A DNA stretch of 41,224 bases from Phreatobacter sp. (GCF_027532945.1 NZ_JAPZTZ010000019.1:1-41224); one strand, 5' to 3'; counted from the first letter of the stretch, positions 1-9,836 are shown. Notes: a model not told the origin generated them from the letters alone. Translations and numbers: made by a program.

Positions 1-154
1 TGGTGCGGGCGCGCTGGCGGATGGGATTTCCGCGGCCGGCGTGTCGGCGGCGCCCAACCCGCCGGTCAGGCCCGGCACATGGCCGGGCTTGACGGTATGG
101 GCTGCGAGCAAACCGGAACCGACGAGCGGCCGGTACAGTTCAAGCCCCAAGGAC

Positions 155-1771
155 TCAACCCAGCGTCGTCAGGTCCTGGAACCAGTGCTGAGCCTGGGTG
201 TAGCTCGACACTTTCGGGCTCGCGACATGCGGGTTGGTGTCATGCACCACCCAGACCAGCAGCGCGTCGTCGACCACCTTCTCATGGACCTTGGCCATCA
301 GCGCGTTCTGCTCGCTCTCGACCGTGGTCGCCAGCGCGTTGTCGATCAGCTTGTCCACCTCGGCGTTCTTGTAGTGGCCCCAGTTCACGCCGACCGGCGC
401 GACCTGGCCGGAGTGGAAGAAGCGGATGAAGGCGTAGAGCGGGTCCGAGGTGAGATAGGCCACGTTGTTGGCGGTGATACCGCGCAGCGACTCGTGCGCC
501 GCGCCCTGGCGCCAGGCCTGGTAGAGCGGCTCCAGCTCAACGACGCGGAAGTCGATCTCGATGAAGGCCTCCTTGAACATCTGCTGGCAGAGCTCGTTGA
601 TCGGCAGCGACAGCATCTGCCCCGAACCGGACGAGGCGATGATGAACTGCGTCTTCAGCGGATTCGAGCGCGAGTAGCCCGCTTCCGTCATCAGCTTTCG
701 GGCGCCGTCCACGTCATACTTGATCTCGAAGTTCGGCTTGCCGAACCACGGATTGGTGTGGTCCACCTGGCCATAGGCGGGCTTGGCGAGACCGCCCATC
801 AGCTCCACCACCGAGGCGCGGTCGATCGCGAGGTTTGCCGCGCGGCGGGTGCGGATGTCGGTCCAGGGCGAGCCCGGCAGGGTCGACAGGTGGTAGTTCC
901 AGACGTGCGGCGTGACGTTGTCGATGAGCCGGAAACCGGCCTGCTTCAGCCGCGGCATGACGTCGGGGGCCGGCGTCTCGATGAAGTCGACGGTGCCAGC
1001 CAGCATGGCATTGGTGCGGGTGATCGGCTCGGGCAGGCAGGACAGGATGATGCGGTCCGCCTTGGCGATGCGGTTCTTGTCCCAGTAGTCGGGATTGCGG
1101 ACCAGCTCGGCGAATTCGCGCGGCTGCAGCCGACCGAGGCGGAACGGGCCGGTGCCGGAGGGCTGCAGCGCGAACTTCTGCCAGTCGCGGCCGACCTTCT
1201 CGAACTGGGCGGGGCTGGAAATGAGGAACCAGAGCATCTGGTAGGGGAAGAAGGCGTCCACCGTCCTGGTGGTGACCTCGACGGTCATGGCGTCGACCTT
1301 GCGGTAGCTCGCGACCGAGGGCAGGCGGGCACGGACCTGCGAGGACTGGCGCTGGTCGAAATGCGGCGCCTGGTTGTTCAGGACCTTCTCGAAGTTCCAG
1401 ATCACCGCGTCGGCGTCGAAGGCCGCACCGTCGTGGAACTTGACGCCGTCGCGCAGCTTGAAGACCCACTTCTTCCTGTCAGCCGGGTCGGTCGCCCAGC
1501 TGGTGGCGAGGCCCGGGACGAGCTTGCCGGGGCGGTCGGCGACATTCATTTCCCAGGCGACCAGCGGGTCGTAGAGGGTGTGGCCGGTGAACTGGTAGCC
1601 GCCGGCGCCGCGGTCGGGCTGGCCGGTGGTCTGGGGAATGTCCGCCATGGAGATGCCGTAACGGATGACCTTCTCCTGGGCTTGCGCGGCGCCCGTCGGC
1701 AGCATGGCGAGACCCGAGGCGGCCGCGAGACCCTTCATCAGGTCGCGGCGGTCGATGCGATCGATCGTCAT
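155..1771 (-). CDS. Tat-exported ABC transporter substrate-binding protein, family 5 (peptide/nickel/opine type)
   Basis: The 538-residue product is a periplasmic solute-binding protein of the DppA/OppA/NikA family (SBP_bac_5), which delivers peptides or similar solutes to an ABC importer. The N-terminus has a twin-arginine signal (RRDLMK near residue 8, then an Ala/Leu-rich segment ending GAAQAQ near residue 32), so export by Tat is expected. Family features include the domain start around GLATSWA and the KWVFKLRDGVKFHDG segment near residues 100-115. The start at 1771 is supported by a GGAG eight bases upstream. No permease or ATPase gene is in the window; partners could lie to the left, downstream of this gene. 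The ligand cannot be read from the sequence. Confidence 0.9.
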   Translation of the reverse strand: MTIDRIDRRDLMKGLAAASGLAMLPTGAAQAQEKVIRYGISMADIPQTTGQPDRGAGGYQFTGHTLYDPLVAWEMNVADRPGKLVPGLATSWATDPADRKKWVFKLRDGVKFHDGAAFDADAVIWNFEKVLNNQAPHFDQRQSSQVRARLPSVASYRKVDAMTVEVTTRTVDAFFPYQMLWFLISSPAQFEKVGRDWQKFALQPSGTGPFRLGRLQPREFAELVRNPDYWDKNRIAKADRIILSCLPEPITRTNAMLAGTVDFIETPAPDVMPRLKQAGFRLIDNVTPHVWNYHLSTLPGSPWTDIRTRRAANLAIDRASVVELMGGLAKPAYGQVDHTNPWFGKPNFEIKYDVDGARKLMTEAGYSRSNPLKTQFIIASSGSGQMLSLPINELCQQMFKEAFIEIDFRVVELEPLYQAWRQGAAHESLRGITANNVAYLTSDPLYAFIRFFHSGQVAPVGVNWGHYKNAEVDKLIDNALATTVESEQNALMAKVHEKVVDDALLVWVVHDTNPHVASPKVSSYTQAQHWFQDLTTLG

Positions 1772-1963
1772 GGGAAAACTCCAAGTTCGAGGACCCGGAG
1801 AGGCTAGTTGCGGTGCAACATCTGTCGAGACGAAGATATGCGCTGCCTTTGATCAGGCTTTGGGCAGCGGGGTGGTATCACTGACCAGACAAATGTCAGC
1901 AATGCCGCTTGCCTGTGCATATGCGAACTTGTCGCAGGGGCTCCGGCGGGGCACGACTAGATC
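1772..1963. promoter_or_regulatory. Divergent intergenic region between the binding-protein gene and addB
   Basis: The 192 bases separate two divergently transcribed genes and must hold both promoters. A short inverted repeat, GTTGC-GGT-GCAAC, lies at 1807-1819, close to the binding-protein start. No convincing -35/-10 pair or named operator was recognised, and addB has no strong Shine-Dalgarno sequence before 1964. Confidence 0.35.
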
Positions 1964-4900
1964 ATGCCGATTCACCCGCGCGTCCTGACCATTCCAGCCT
2001 CCCGCCCGCATCTGAGGGTGCTGGCGGAGGCGATCCTCGCCGGCGAGGTCTTGCCCGGCTGGCCTGATCGCGCGGACCCGCTGTCGCTCGCCGTCGGCAC
2101 GATCCTGCTGCCCAACCGGCGCGCCTGCCGGGCCATGCGGGACATCTTCGCCGAGCTTGCCACAGACGGCGCCGTGCTGTTGCCGCGCATCGCCCCCATC
2201 GGCGATGTGGACGAGGAGGAATGGGCCTTTGCCGATCCCATGCCGCTGGACGCGCTGGGGCTCGACGCCATCGGCCCGGAAGTGCCCGGCCTCGACCGAC
2301 GGCTGACGCTGGCGATGCTGGTGCGGTTCTGGGCGGGAAGCGTCGACAAGGCGATCCTGCGCCTGCAGCCCGACGACCCGCTCATCGTCTCCACCGGCAC
2401 GGCCGACGCGCTGGCGCTCGCCGCCGACCTCATGCGGCTCATGGACCAGGTGGCGACCGAGCGCGTGCCGTGGGCGCAGCTCGATACCATCGTCGATTCA
2501 TCGCTCGATCCGTTCTGGCGGATGACGGCGGAGTTCCTGCGCATCGCCCGCGAGGCCTGGCCGGCCCATCTTGCCGAAAAAGGGCTGGAGGAACCGGCGA
2601 TCCGCCGCGACAGGATGATCGCCGCGGAGGCTCAGCGCCTTGCCGCCCTGCCCGGCCCGATCATCGCCGCCGGCTCCACCGGTTCGATCCTCGCCACCCG
2701 CGACCTCCTGAAGGTGGTGGCGCATCATCCGCGCGGCGCCCTGGTGCTGCCGGGTCTCGACATGGATCTCGACGCCGCCGGGTGGGAGGCGATCGACGCG
2801 GAGGGGGGCGCGGCCGCCCATGCCCATCCGCAATTCGGTCTGAAGCGGCTCATCACCCATGTCGGCATCGACCGTGAGTCGGTCGCGGTGCTGGCCGCGC
2901 CCGCGCCCCATGGCCGCGAGGCGCTGGTCTCGGAGGCGATGCGGCCAGCCGCGACCACCGACCGCTGGGCCATGGGCGGCCTCTCCATCCCTGACGCGGC
3001 GCTCGACGGCGTCACCGTCATCGAAGCGGCGAACGAGCGCGAGGAGGCCCTCGCCATCGCCATCGTCCTGCGCGAGGTGGCCGAAGACCCCACCCGCGAC
3101 GCAGCGCTCGTGACGCCCGACCGGGAGCTCGCCCGTCGCGTCATGGCTGAACTCGGCCGCTGGAACGTCCCGGTCGACGATTCGGGTGGCCGGCCGCTGA
3201 CCGGCACGGCGGGCGCCACGGTGGCGCGGCTCTCCGCGGCGCTGGCCCTGCAAGAGCCGGTGCCGGCCGACCTCCTTGCCCTTCTCGACCATCCCGCTAT
3301 CGGCCTCGAGAGGGTGGAGGGCGAGGCTGCGGCGCGCGATGCCGCTATCGCCGCCATCGAACTCAGGGCATTGCGTGGCCTTCGCCCACCCGGCGGCCTC
3401 GCCGGGTTCCTCGGCCTTCTCGACCAGGCCCTGCCGAGCGGCCGGCCGCGCCCCGAACGGCCGGCGAGCCGCGTCACAGGCGAGGCGCTGGCGGCAGGCC
3501 GGGCGCTTCTTGGGCAGACCATCGCCGCCCTCGCGCCGCTCGCCGTCTTTCAGGGCGAGGCGTCGCTCGCGACCCTCGCTGCCGCCCATCTCACCGTGCT
3601 GGAGGCCCTCGGCCTCGACGCCTCCGCCACCGGCGCCGAGGCCGTGGCGGACCTCCTGAAGCGGCTGGCCGGCTCGGCCGCAGCCAGCGCCTTCACGCTG
3701 CGGGCGGCCGACTATCCCGCCGCGCTCGACGCGCTGATGCAGACCGAGACGGTGCGCCTCCCCGGCAATCCCGGCGCCCGTATTCGCATCCTCGGCCTCG
3801 TCGAGGCGCGCCTTCTCGCCGTCGACTGCGTCGTCATGGCCGGGCTCGTGGAGGGCTCCTGGCCGGGCGAGGCGCGGCTCGACCCCTGGCTCAATCGCGC
3901 CATGCGCGCGAGCTTCGGCATCGATCCGCCGGAGCGGCGCGTCGGCCTTGCCGCCCACGACTTCTGCCAGCTCTTCGGCCAGCCGCAGGTGGTGCTGACC
4001 CGCGCCACCAAGGCGGGCGGCGTACCGACTGTCCCGTCGCGCTGGATGCAGCGCCTCGCCGCCGTGCTGGGACCCGAGCGGTGGCGGTCGCTGATCGCCC
4101 GCGGCCAGCGCATCGTCGATCTCGCGGGCCGCCTCGACGTGTCAGAGGAGCGGCCCCGGCCGGCGCTTCGTCCGAACCCGTCGCCGCCGCTGGCGCTGCG
4201 CCCGACCCGGTTGTCGGTCACCGAGATCGAGACGCTGCAGCGCGACCCCTATGCGATCTATGCCCGTCACGTGCTGAAACTCACGGCGCTGGAGGCGCTC
4301 GACCAGGTGCCCGGCGCCATCGAGCGCGGCATCGTCATTCACGGTGCGCTGGACGCCTTCACCAAGGAGGCCTCGCGCGGTCCCGTCGCCGATCCGGTCG
4401 GCCGGCTGGTCGAGCTCGGCCGGAAGGCTTTCGCGCCCTATTGGGACGATCCCTCCGTCCGCGCGGTCTGGTGGCCGCGCTACCTCAGGATTGCCGCCTG
4501 GTTTGCCGGGGCCGATGCCGACCGCCGCCGCCGTTTCGTCGCAACCCATGCCGAGCGCGAGGGGTTCCTCGAATTCCCGACGCCGGCGGGCCGGGTCTTC
4601 CGCCTCACCACCAAGGCCGACCGGATCGACGTCACCGAGACCGGGACGGCGGAGATCGTCGACTACAAGACCGGCTCGCCGCCAAGCGCGCCGCAGGTCA
4701 ATGTCGGCCTCGCGCCGCAGCTGGCGCTCGAGGGCGCGGTGCTGAAGGCCGGCGGCTTCGCCGAGATCCCGGCCGGCCTCACCGTCACAGGCCTCGTCTA
4801 TGCCAAGCTCGGTGGCCGCGACCCGGCCGGCGATTTCGCGACCGTGAAGCTCGACACCGATGCCGAGACGCTGATCGCCGAGACGCTCGACGGCCTGCGC

Positions 4901-5047
4901 GACCTGGTCGCGGCTTACGAGAACGAACGGCGCGGCTACCTGTCTTGGGCCATGCCGCAATATGTCGGCGGGCGCTCCGGCGACTATGCGCATCTCGCCC
5001 GGGTCAAGGAATGGTCGACCGGCGCCGCCGGGGGAGAGGACGCATGA
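1964..5047 (+). CDS. addB: Double-strand break repair protein AddB
   Basis: AddB is the second subunit of the AddAB helicase-nuclease, the alphaproteobacterial counterpart of RecBCD, which resects double-strand ends for RecA loading. The 1027-residue protein has a helicase-like N-terminal region (ILLPNRRACRAM near residue 50) that lacks a clear Walker A motif, as is usual for this family branch. The C-terminal RecB-type nuclease domain shows SVTEIETLQRDPYAIYARHVL near residue 750, the catalytic EIVDYKTG near residue 897, and the QLALEGAVL helix after it. I count only three cysteines, none in the nuclease domain, so the iron-sulphur staple of Bacillus AddB is absent. It overlaps addA by four bases (ATGA), so the two are translationally coupled. 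Confidence 0.93.
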   Translation: MPIHPRVLTIPASRPHLRVLAEAILAGEVLPGWPDRADPLSLAVGTILLPNRRACRAMRDIFAELATDGAVLLPRIAPIGDVDEEEWAFADPMPLDALGLDAIGPEVPGLDRRLTLAMLVRFWAGSVDKAILRLQPDDPLIVSTGTADALALAADLMRLMDQVATERVPWAQLDTIVDSSLDPFWRMTAEFLRIAREAWPAHLAEKGLEEPAIRRDRMIAAEAQRLAALPGPIIAAGSTGSILATRDLLKVVAHHPRGALVLPGLDMDLDAAGWEAIDAEGGAAAHAHPQFGLKRLITHVGIDRESVAVLAAPAPHGREALVSEAMRPAATTDRWAMGGLSIPDAALDGVTVIEAANEREEALAIAIVLREVAEDPTRDAALVTPDRELARRVMAELGRWNVPVDDSGGRPLTGTAGATVARLSAALALQEPVPADLLALLDHPAIGLERVEGEAAARDAAIAAIELRALRGLRPPGGLAGFLGLLDQALPSGRPRPERPASRVTGEALAAGRALLGQTIAALAPLAVFQGEASLATLAAAHLTVLEALGLDASATGAEAVADLLKRLAGSAAASAFTLRAADYPAALDALMQTETVRLPGNPGARIRILGLVEARLLAVDCVVMAGLVEGSWPGEARLDPWLNRAMRASFGIDPPERRVGLAAHDFCQLFGQPQVVLTRATKAGGVPTVPSRWMQRLAAVLGPERWRSLIARGQRIVDLAGRLDVSEERPRPALRPNPSPPLALRPTRLSVTEIETLQRDPYAIYARHVLKLTALEALDQVPGAIERGIVIHGALDAFTKEASRGPVADPVGRLVELGRKAFAPYWDDPSVRAVWWPRYLRIAAWFAGADADRRRRFVATHAEREGFLEFPTPAGRVFRLTTKADRIDVTETGTAEIVDYKTGSPPSAPQVNVGLAPQLALEGAVLKAGGFAEIPAGLTVTGLVYAKLGGRDPAGDFATVKLDTDAETLIAETLDGLRDLVAAYENERRGYLSWAMPQYVGGRSGDYAHLARVKEWSTGAAGGEDA

Positions 5048-8000
5048 GCCGGCCCCTCGTCGCCCCGCTCGAGGCGGTTATCGCCCAGCGCGCCGCCTCC
5101 GATCCTGCCCATTCCGCCTGGGTCTCGGCCAATGCCGGCTCGGGCAAGACCTTCGTCCTCGCCCGCCGCGTCGTGCGGCTGATGCTGGCCGGCACCAAGC
5201 CCGGCGCCATCCTCTGCCTCACCTTCACCAAGGCGGCGGCGGCGACCATGGCGAACCGCGTCTTCGAGCTGCTCGGGCGCTGGGCACTGATGGACGATGC
5301 GACGCTGCGCCAGACGCTGCACGAGCTCGACGGCGCGCATCATGGCGCGGCAGAGCTCGCACGCGCCCGCCGGCTCTTCGCCGAGGCGCTGGAGACGCCG
5401 GGCGGCCTGAAGGTCCAGACGATCCACGCCTTCTGCGAACGCGTGCTGCACCAGTTCCCCTTCGAGGCCAATGTCGCCTCGCAGTTCCAGGTCCTCGACG
5501 AGACGGCCCATGCCGATCTCGTGCAGCGAGCGAAGCTGGAGGTGCTTCTGGAGGCCGCCGCCGATCCCGACGGCGCCATGGGCCGGGCGCTCGCCTATCT
5601 CTCCACCATCGCCGCGGATCCGACCGTCGATTCGCTGCTCGGCGAGGCCCTGGCGGCGCGCGAGGCGATGGAGCGGGACGTTACCGCGCGCGGCGGGCTC
5701 GATGCGGCCATGGCCGGGCTCGGCGACATGCTGGGGGTCCTGCCGCACGAGACCGAGGCGGCGCTCACCGCCGCCATTGTCGATGAAGCCGATCCGCCGG
5801 TGAGCGAATGGCCGGCGGTGGCGGATGCGCTGGTTTCGGCCTCCAGCGCCGAGACCGAGGTGAAGCTCGCCACGAAGCTCCGCGACGCCGTCGCGCGCGC
5901 CGCAAACCGCGCCGAAATCTACGAGGGCATTTTCCTCACCGCCGACGGGGAACCGCGCAAGCGCCTCTATACCAAAGCCGTCCGCACCGCGGCGGCGGGC
6001 CTCGCCGATGCCCTGGACCGCGAGCAGGAGCGTGTCGTTGGCCTGCGCGCCCGGCGCAAGGCGGCCCGGCTGAAGGAGGGCACAGCGGCGCTCCTCACCC
6101 TTGCCCAGGCCATTTCGGCGCGGGTGGAGGCCGAGAAGGCGCGGCGGGGGGCGCTGGATTTCGCCGACCTCATCGCGCGCACGCGCGACCTTTTTGCGGG
6201 CGGCGCCGCCGGCTGGGTTCTCTACAAGCTCGACCAGGGCATCGACCATGTGCTCGTCGATGAGGCGCAGGACACCAGCCCCGACCAGTGGCAGATCGTC
6301 GAGGCGCTGATCGCCGAGTTCACCGCCGGCATCGGCGCGCGCGGCCAGAACCGCACGCTGTTCGTGGTCGGCGACGAGAAGCAGTCGATCTATTCGTTCC
6401 AGGGTGCCGAACCGCGCAAGTTCACCGAGTTGCGCGAGGCCTTCCGTCGCCGCTTCGAGGCCGCGAACCAGCCTTTCAATCCGCGGATCAGTCTCAATTT
6501 CTCCTTCCGCTCCACCTCGGCGGTGCTGGACGCCGTGGACACGCTGTTCCGCGACGGCGATGCCCGGCGAGGCCTGTCCTACGACGACAGCGCCGCCATC
6601 GTGCACGAAGCCGCCCGGCGCGAGGCGCCCGGCCTCGTCGAACTGTGGCCGGCCATCACGCCGGAGCCGCGCGAGGAGGCCTCGCCCTGGACCGCCCCGG
6701 TCGATGCCCCGGGCCTCGGCGATCCGGCGACACGCCTTGCCGCCCGCATCGCCCGCCATGTCCGCATCTGGACGCGCGACGGCCATCGCCTTCCCGACCG
6801 CGACCGGCCCATCCGCGCCGGCGACGTGCTGATTCTGGTGCGGCGTCGCGGACCGCTGTTCGAGAGCATCATCCGCGCGCTGAAGAACGAGGGCGTGCCG
6901 GTGGCCGGCGCCGACCGGCTCGTGCTGGGCGAGCATATCGCCGTCATGGACCTGCTGGCGCTGGGCGACTGCCTGCTCACCCCCGACGACGACCTGTCGC
7001 TCGCCGCCGTGCTGAAGAGCCCGCTCATCGGCCTGTCAGAGGACGATTTGCTCGAACTTGCCTCGGGACGCGAAGGCTCGCTCTGGGACGCGCTCATCGC
7101 CGACGAGCATCCCGCCATGGCGACGCTCGCGCGGTGGCGCGAGGAGGCGCGTACCCTCTCGCCGGCCGACTTCTACGGCCGCGTGCTTGGCCGCGACCGC
7201 AGGCGGGAAGCGATCCTCACCCGCCTTGGCTCGGAAGCGGCTGACGCGCTCGACGAGTTCATGGCCATGGCGCTGGCCTTCGAGGCATCCGACATCCCGA
7301 CCCTGCGCGGTTTCCTCGGCCGGATGCGGGCGAGCGAGCTCAACGTGAAGCGCGACCTCGAGCTTGGCCGCGACGAGGTGCGCGTGATGACCGTCCATGG
7401 CGCCAAGGGCCTGGAGGCGGACATCGTCATCCTCGCCGATACGACGGGCAAGCCGGGCACCAGCCACGAGCCGAAGATCTTCGAGATCCTGCCGCCGAAC
7501 AGCCCTGCGGGGACGCCGCCGCGCCTCGTCTGGTCGCCGGGATCGAAGGCCGACGTGCCGCTGGTCGAGACGGCAAGGCTCGCCCACCGGGCGGCGCAGG
7601 AGGAGGAGTACCGGCGGCTGCTCTATGTGGCGATGACCCGTGCTGCCGACCGGCTCATCATCTGCGGCGCCCGCTCGCGGAAGACGGAAACCGGCGTCTG
7701 GTACGACATGATCGACGCGGCGCTGGGCTCCCATTGCGTCGAGGAAGAGGCCGATGACGGCGAGGGCCCGGTGAAGCGCTGGCGGCGCGGCAGCCCTGTG
7801 CCGGCGACGCTCCGCGCGGCGCCCACCGATATGCAGGCCCCGCGCGCGGCCCTGCCGGCGATCCTTACGCGGGATGCGCCACCCGTGGCCCTGCCCCCTC
7901 GCACGATCACCCCCTCGGGTGTCGGCAAGGAGCTCGCCGTGCGGCGGATGACGCCGGAGGCGGCGGCGAACCGCGAGGCCGCCATCCGCCGTGGCACGCT

Positions 8001-8484
8001 GATCCACCGGCTGCTGCAATCGCTGCCCGAGGTTCCCGCCGACAAACGGCCCGGCGCGGCGGCGCGGTTCCTCGCCGCCCAGACCGACCTGCCGGCGGAG
8101 CTGCAGGAGCGCTATGGGGCGGAAGCCCTGCGGTTGATGGACGATGTCCGCCTCGCGCCGCTTTTCGGGCCGGGCAGCCGGGCCGAGGTGCCGGTGGCGG
8201 GCCGCATGGGTGGCCGGCCGGTCTCCGGCCAGATCGACCGGCTGGTGGTGACGGGAGAGCGCGTCATCATCGCTGACTTCAAGACCAACGACCCGGCCCC
8301 ACGGGCGCCTGACCAGGTCCCGCCGGCCTATGTGGCGCAGCTGGCGCTCTACCGGGCGCTGCTGGCGCGCATCCACCCTGGCGTTCCGGTGGAGGCCTGG
8401 CTCATCTGGACGACGCTTCCCGACGTCATGGCGATCGCAACGGCGCAGCTGGACGTCGCATTCGCCGAACTCGGGCTCGGCTGA
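5044..8484 (+). CDS. addA: Double-strand break repair helicase-nuclease AddA
   Basis: AddA is the UvrD-like 3'-5' helicase and nuclease subunit of AddAB. The start was placed at the ATG overlapping the addB stop, giving 1146 residues; the open frame continues upstream but only as a shadow of addB. Motifs in order: Walker A NAGSGKT (residues 30-36), motif II VDEAQDTSPDQWQ, motif III VVGDEKQSIYSFQGA, motif V VMTVHGAKGLEADIV, motif VI EEYRRLLYVAMTRAADRL, and a RecB-family nuclease centre QIDRLVV...IIADFKTND near residue 1080 followed by QLALYRALL. It is complete and no catalytic residue is obviously missing. It converges on plsC with a hairpin between the two. Confidence 0.95.
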   Translation: MSRPLVAPLEAVIAQRAASDPAHSAWVSANAGSGKTFVLARRVVRLMLAGTKPGAILCLTFTKAAAATMANRVFELLGRWALMDDATLRQTLHELDGAHHGAAELARARRLFAEALETPGGLKVQTIHAFCERVLHQFPFEANVASQFQVLDETAHADLVQRAKLEVLLEAAADPDGAMGRALAYLSTIAADPTVDSLLGEALAAREAMERDVTARGGLDAAMAGLGDMLGVLPHETEAALTAAIVDEADPPVSEWPAVADALVSASSAETEVKLATKLRDAVARAANRAEIYEGIFLTADGEPRKRLYTKAVRTAAAGLADALDREQERVVGLRARRKAARLKEGTAALLTLAQAISARVEAEKARRGALDFADLIARTRDLFAGGAAGWVLYKLDQGIDHVLVDEAQDTSPDQWQIVEALIAEFTAGIGARGQNRTLFVVGDEKQSIYSFQGAEPRKFTELREAFRRRFEAANQPFNPRISLNFSFRSTSAVLDAVDTLFRDGDARRGLSYDDSAAIVHEAARREAPGLVELWPAITPEPREEASPWTAPVDAPGLGDPATRLAARIARHVRIWTRDGHRLPDRDRPIRAGDVLILVRRRGPLFESIIRALKNEGVPVAGADRLVLGEHIAVMDLLALGDCLLTPDDDLSLAAVLKSPLIGLSEDDLLELASGREGSLWDALIADEHPAMATLARWREEARTLSPADFYGRVLGRDRRREAILTRLGSEAADALDEFMAMALAFEASDIPTLRGFLGRMRASELNVKRDLELGRDEVRVMTVHGAKGLEADIVILADTTGKPGTSHEPKIFEILPPNSPAGTPPRLVWSPGSKADVPLVETARLAHRAAQEEEYRRLLYVAMTRAADRLIICGARSRKTETGVWYDMIDAALGSHCVEEEADDGEGPVKRWRRGSPVPATLRAAPTDMQAPRAALPAILTRDAPPVALPPRTITPSGVGKELAVRRMTPEAAANREAAIRRGTLIHRLLQSLPEVPADKRPGAAARFLAAQTDLPAELQERYGAEALRLMDDVRLAPLFGPGSRAEVPVAGRMGGRPVSGQIDRLVVTGERVIIADFKTNDPAPRAPDQVPPAYVAQLALYRALLARIHPGVPVEAWLIWTTLPDVMAIATAQLDVAFAELGLG

Positions 8485-8503
8485 TCGCCCGTCAGCGGGC
8501 GAT
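8484..8503. terminator. Convergent hairpin between addA and plsC
   Basis: ATCGCCCG (8484-8491) and CGGGCGAT (8496-8503) form a perfect 8-bp GC-rich stem with a four-base loop. The last base of the addA stop begins the left arm and the plsC stop codon overlaps the loop. There is no U-tract on either side, so an intrinsic terminator role is inferred from its place between convergent genes. Confidence 0.5.
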
Positions 8504-9355
8504 GGGCGGCAGGTCCTCGTCCTTGCCCGTCAGGGCGGCGGAATGCATCTGTCTGACACGATGCTCGAGGAACTGGGCGATGGCCTTGCGGTCCGTGGCG
8601 GGATCGAAGGGAATGGGGTTGCCGAAGATGAGATCGACGTCGACCGCGCCGTCCTTCAACAGGTCCCAGGCGTGGGGCACCATGTCGATATCGCCGACCC
8701 AGGCCATGCGCGGCCGGTGCTGGCGCCCCGAGGGCAGACCATTCAGCCGGCGATAGGCCAGTGCGATGGGCTGGATCCACACCGTTTCGCCGGTGGCGCG
8801 GGCAAGGCTCTCGGCGGCGCCGATCAGGGCGGGGCGAAAGCGGATGACGCGGTTGCCGTCCGAGGAGGTGCCCTCGGCGAAGAGCACGACAGGCTCGCCT
8901 TCACGCATCCGGGCGATCATCTCCTCGGCGGTCTGCGAGGTCGTCTGGCGGCGGTCGCGGTCAACGAAGATGGAGCGCTGCAGGCGGGCGAGATAGCCGA
9001 AGACCGGCCATGTCGCGATTTCGGACTTGGCGACGAAGGAGACCGGCGCGAAGGCGCCGAGCACCATGATGTCGAGCCAGGAGACGTGGTTGGGCACGAA
9101 GAGGGCAGGCCGGTGCGTCGTCGCCTCGCCGCGCACCGTGACGCGGGCGCCGACGGCGCGCAGGACGACACGGTGAAAGACCATCGGGATGATCCGCCGC
9201 GCGCCCAGGCCGAAACCGTGGGCGATCATCTGGGCGGGCAGGATGACGAGCGCGGCGAGGATGAGGATCGCCAGCCAGAACGAGGCCCGGATCGCGTCGA
9301 AGATGGTCGGCCCGCCGCGCCCGAACTCGGTGCCCGGCTTGTCAGGATTCGTCAT
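8492..9355 (-). CDS. plsC: 1-acyl-sn-glycerol-3-phosphate acyltransferase (PlsC-like)
   Basis: The 287-residue product is a membrane acyltransferase that makes phosphatidic acid from lysophosphatidic acid during phospholipid synthesis. The catalytic block NHVSWLD (NHx4D, residues 89-95) and the substrate block FAEGTSSDG (residues 159-167, a variant of the common FPEGTRS) are both present. A hydrophobic helix at about residues 26-46 should anchor it in the inner membrane. The start is the ATG at 9355, which overlaps the end of the fur-like gene by 14 bases. A longer reading frame continues upstream only as an out-of-frame copy of fur. The two genes probably share a transcript. Confidence 0.88.
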   Translation of the reverse strand: MTNPDKPGTEFGRGGPTIFDAIRASFWLAILILAALVILPAQMIAHGFGLGARRIIPMVFHRVVLRAVGARVTVRGEATTHRPALFVPNHVSWLDIMVLGAFAPVSFVAKSEIATWPVFGYLARLQRSIFVDRDRRQTTSQTAEEMIARMREGEPVVLFAEGTSSDGNRVIRFRPALIGAAESLARATGETVWIQPIALAYRRLNGLPSGRQHRPRMAWVGDIDMVPHAWDLLKDGAVDVDLIFGNPIPFDPATDRKAIAQFLEHRVRQMHSAALTGKDEDLPPIAR

Positions 9356-9785
9356 CGAGCGGCACGCAATAGAGTTCCAGGCGGTGGTCCACCAGCCGGT
9401 AGCCGAGCTTGCGGGCGATCTCGGCCTGAAGCCGCTCGATCTCCTCCGACTGGAATTCCACCACGCGGCCGGAGCGCAGATCGATGAGGTGGTCGTGATG
9501 CGATTCGGGGATCGTTTCGTAGCGGGCGCGGCCATCGCCGAAGGCGTGGCGCGTGATGATGCCGGAATCCTCGAAGAGCTTCACCGTCCGGTAGACCGTG
9601 GACAGCGAGATGTTGGGATCGATCGCGCTGGCGCGGCGATAGAGCTCCTCGACGTCAGGATGATCGTCGGCGGCCTCGATGGTGCGGGCGATGACGCGGC
9701 GCTGATCGGTCATCCGCATGCCCTTGGCGATGCAGGCTTCCTCGATCGTACTGGTCCGGGGTTCCATCCGGGGCGCGGCCACCAC
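9342..9785 (-). CDS. fur: Fur-family transcriptional regulator (Fur/Mur type)
   Basis: The 147-residue product is a metal-responsive DNA-binding repressor of the Fur superfamily. It has the winged helix (MTDQRRVIARTI, then SLSTVYRTVKLFEDSGII at about residues 61-77) and the metal-binding HHDHLIDL block at residues 96-103. It lacks the C-terminal CxxC zinc motifs and the haem-regulatory motif of Irr. The wording matches rhizobial Fur proteins that act as manganese-responsive Mur, so iron or manganese sensing is possible. The start is GTG at 9785 or GTG at 9782, both just behind a GGAGGAGG ribosome-binding site; an ATG at 9767 is too far from it. plsC follows with overlap. Confidence 0.88.
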   Translation of the reverse strand: MVAAPRMEPRTSTIEEACIAKGMRMTDQRRVIARTIEAADDHPDVEELYRRASAIDPNISLSTVYRTVKLFEDSGIITRHAFGDGRARYETIPESHHDHLIDLRSGRVVEFQSEEIERLQAEIARKLGYRLVDHRLELYCVPLDDES

Positions 9786-9836
9786 GGTCCTCCTCCAACG
9801 CTGCGGCCGAACCTATAGCCGCCGCGCGCGGGCGCG

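Noticed and set aside
1-150. An open reverse frame from TTG at 150 to the left edge, with coding-like third-position GC
   Set aside because: It could be the 5' end of the gene after the binding protein, but it has no good ribosome-binding site, no recognisable motif, and the same frame is also open back into the binding-protein gene. Sequence to the left is needed.
41-1807. A 588-codon forward frame antisense to the substrate-binding protein gene
   Set aside because: It is a high-GC shadow: its product is rich in Arg, Gly, Val and Leu, has no recognisable domain, and the opposite strand encodes a clear family 5 binding protein.
4081-5043. An upstream extension of addA by 321 codons
   Set aside because: It lies wholly inside addB in another frame and is Arg/Pro/Gly-rich noise; the ATGA overlap at 5044 gives the normal AddA N-terminus.
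8492-9535. A longer plsC frame starting at 9535
   Set aside because: The first 60 residues are an out-of-frame reading of the fur-like gene with no membrane-enzyme character; the ATG at 9355 fits the family.
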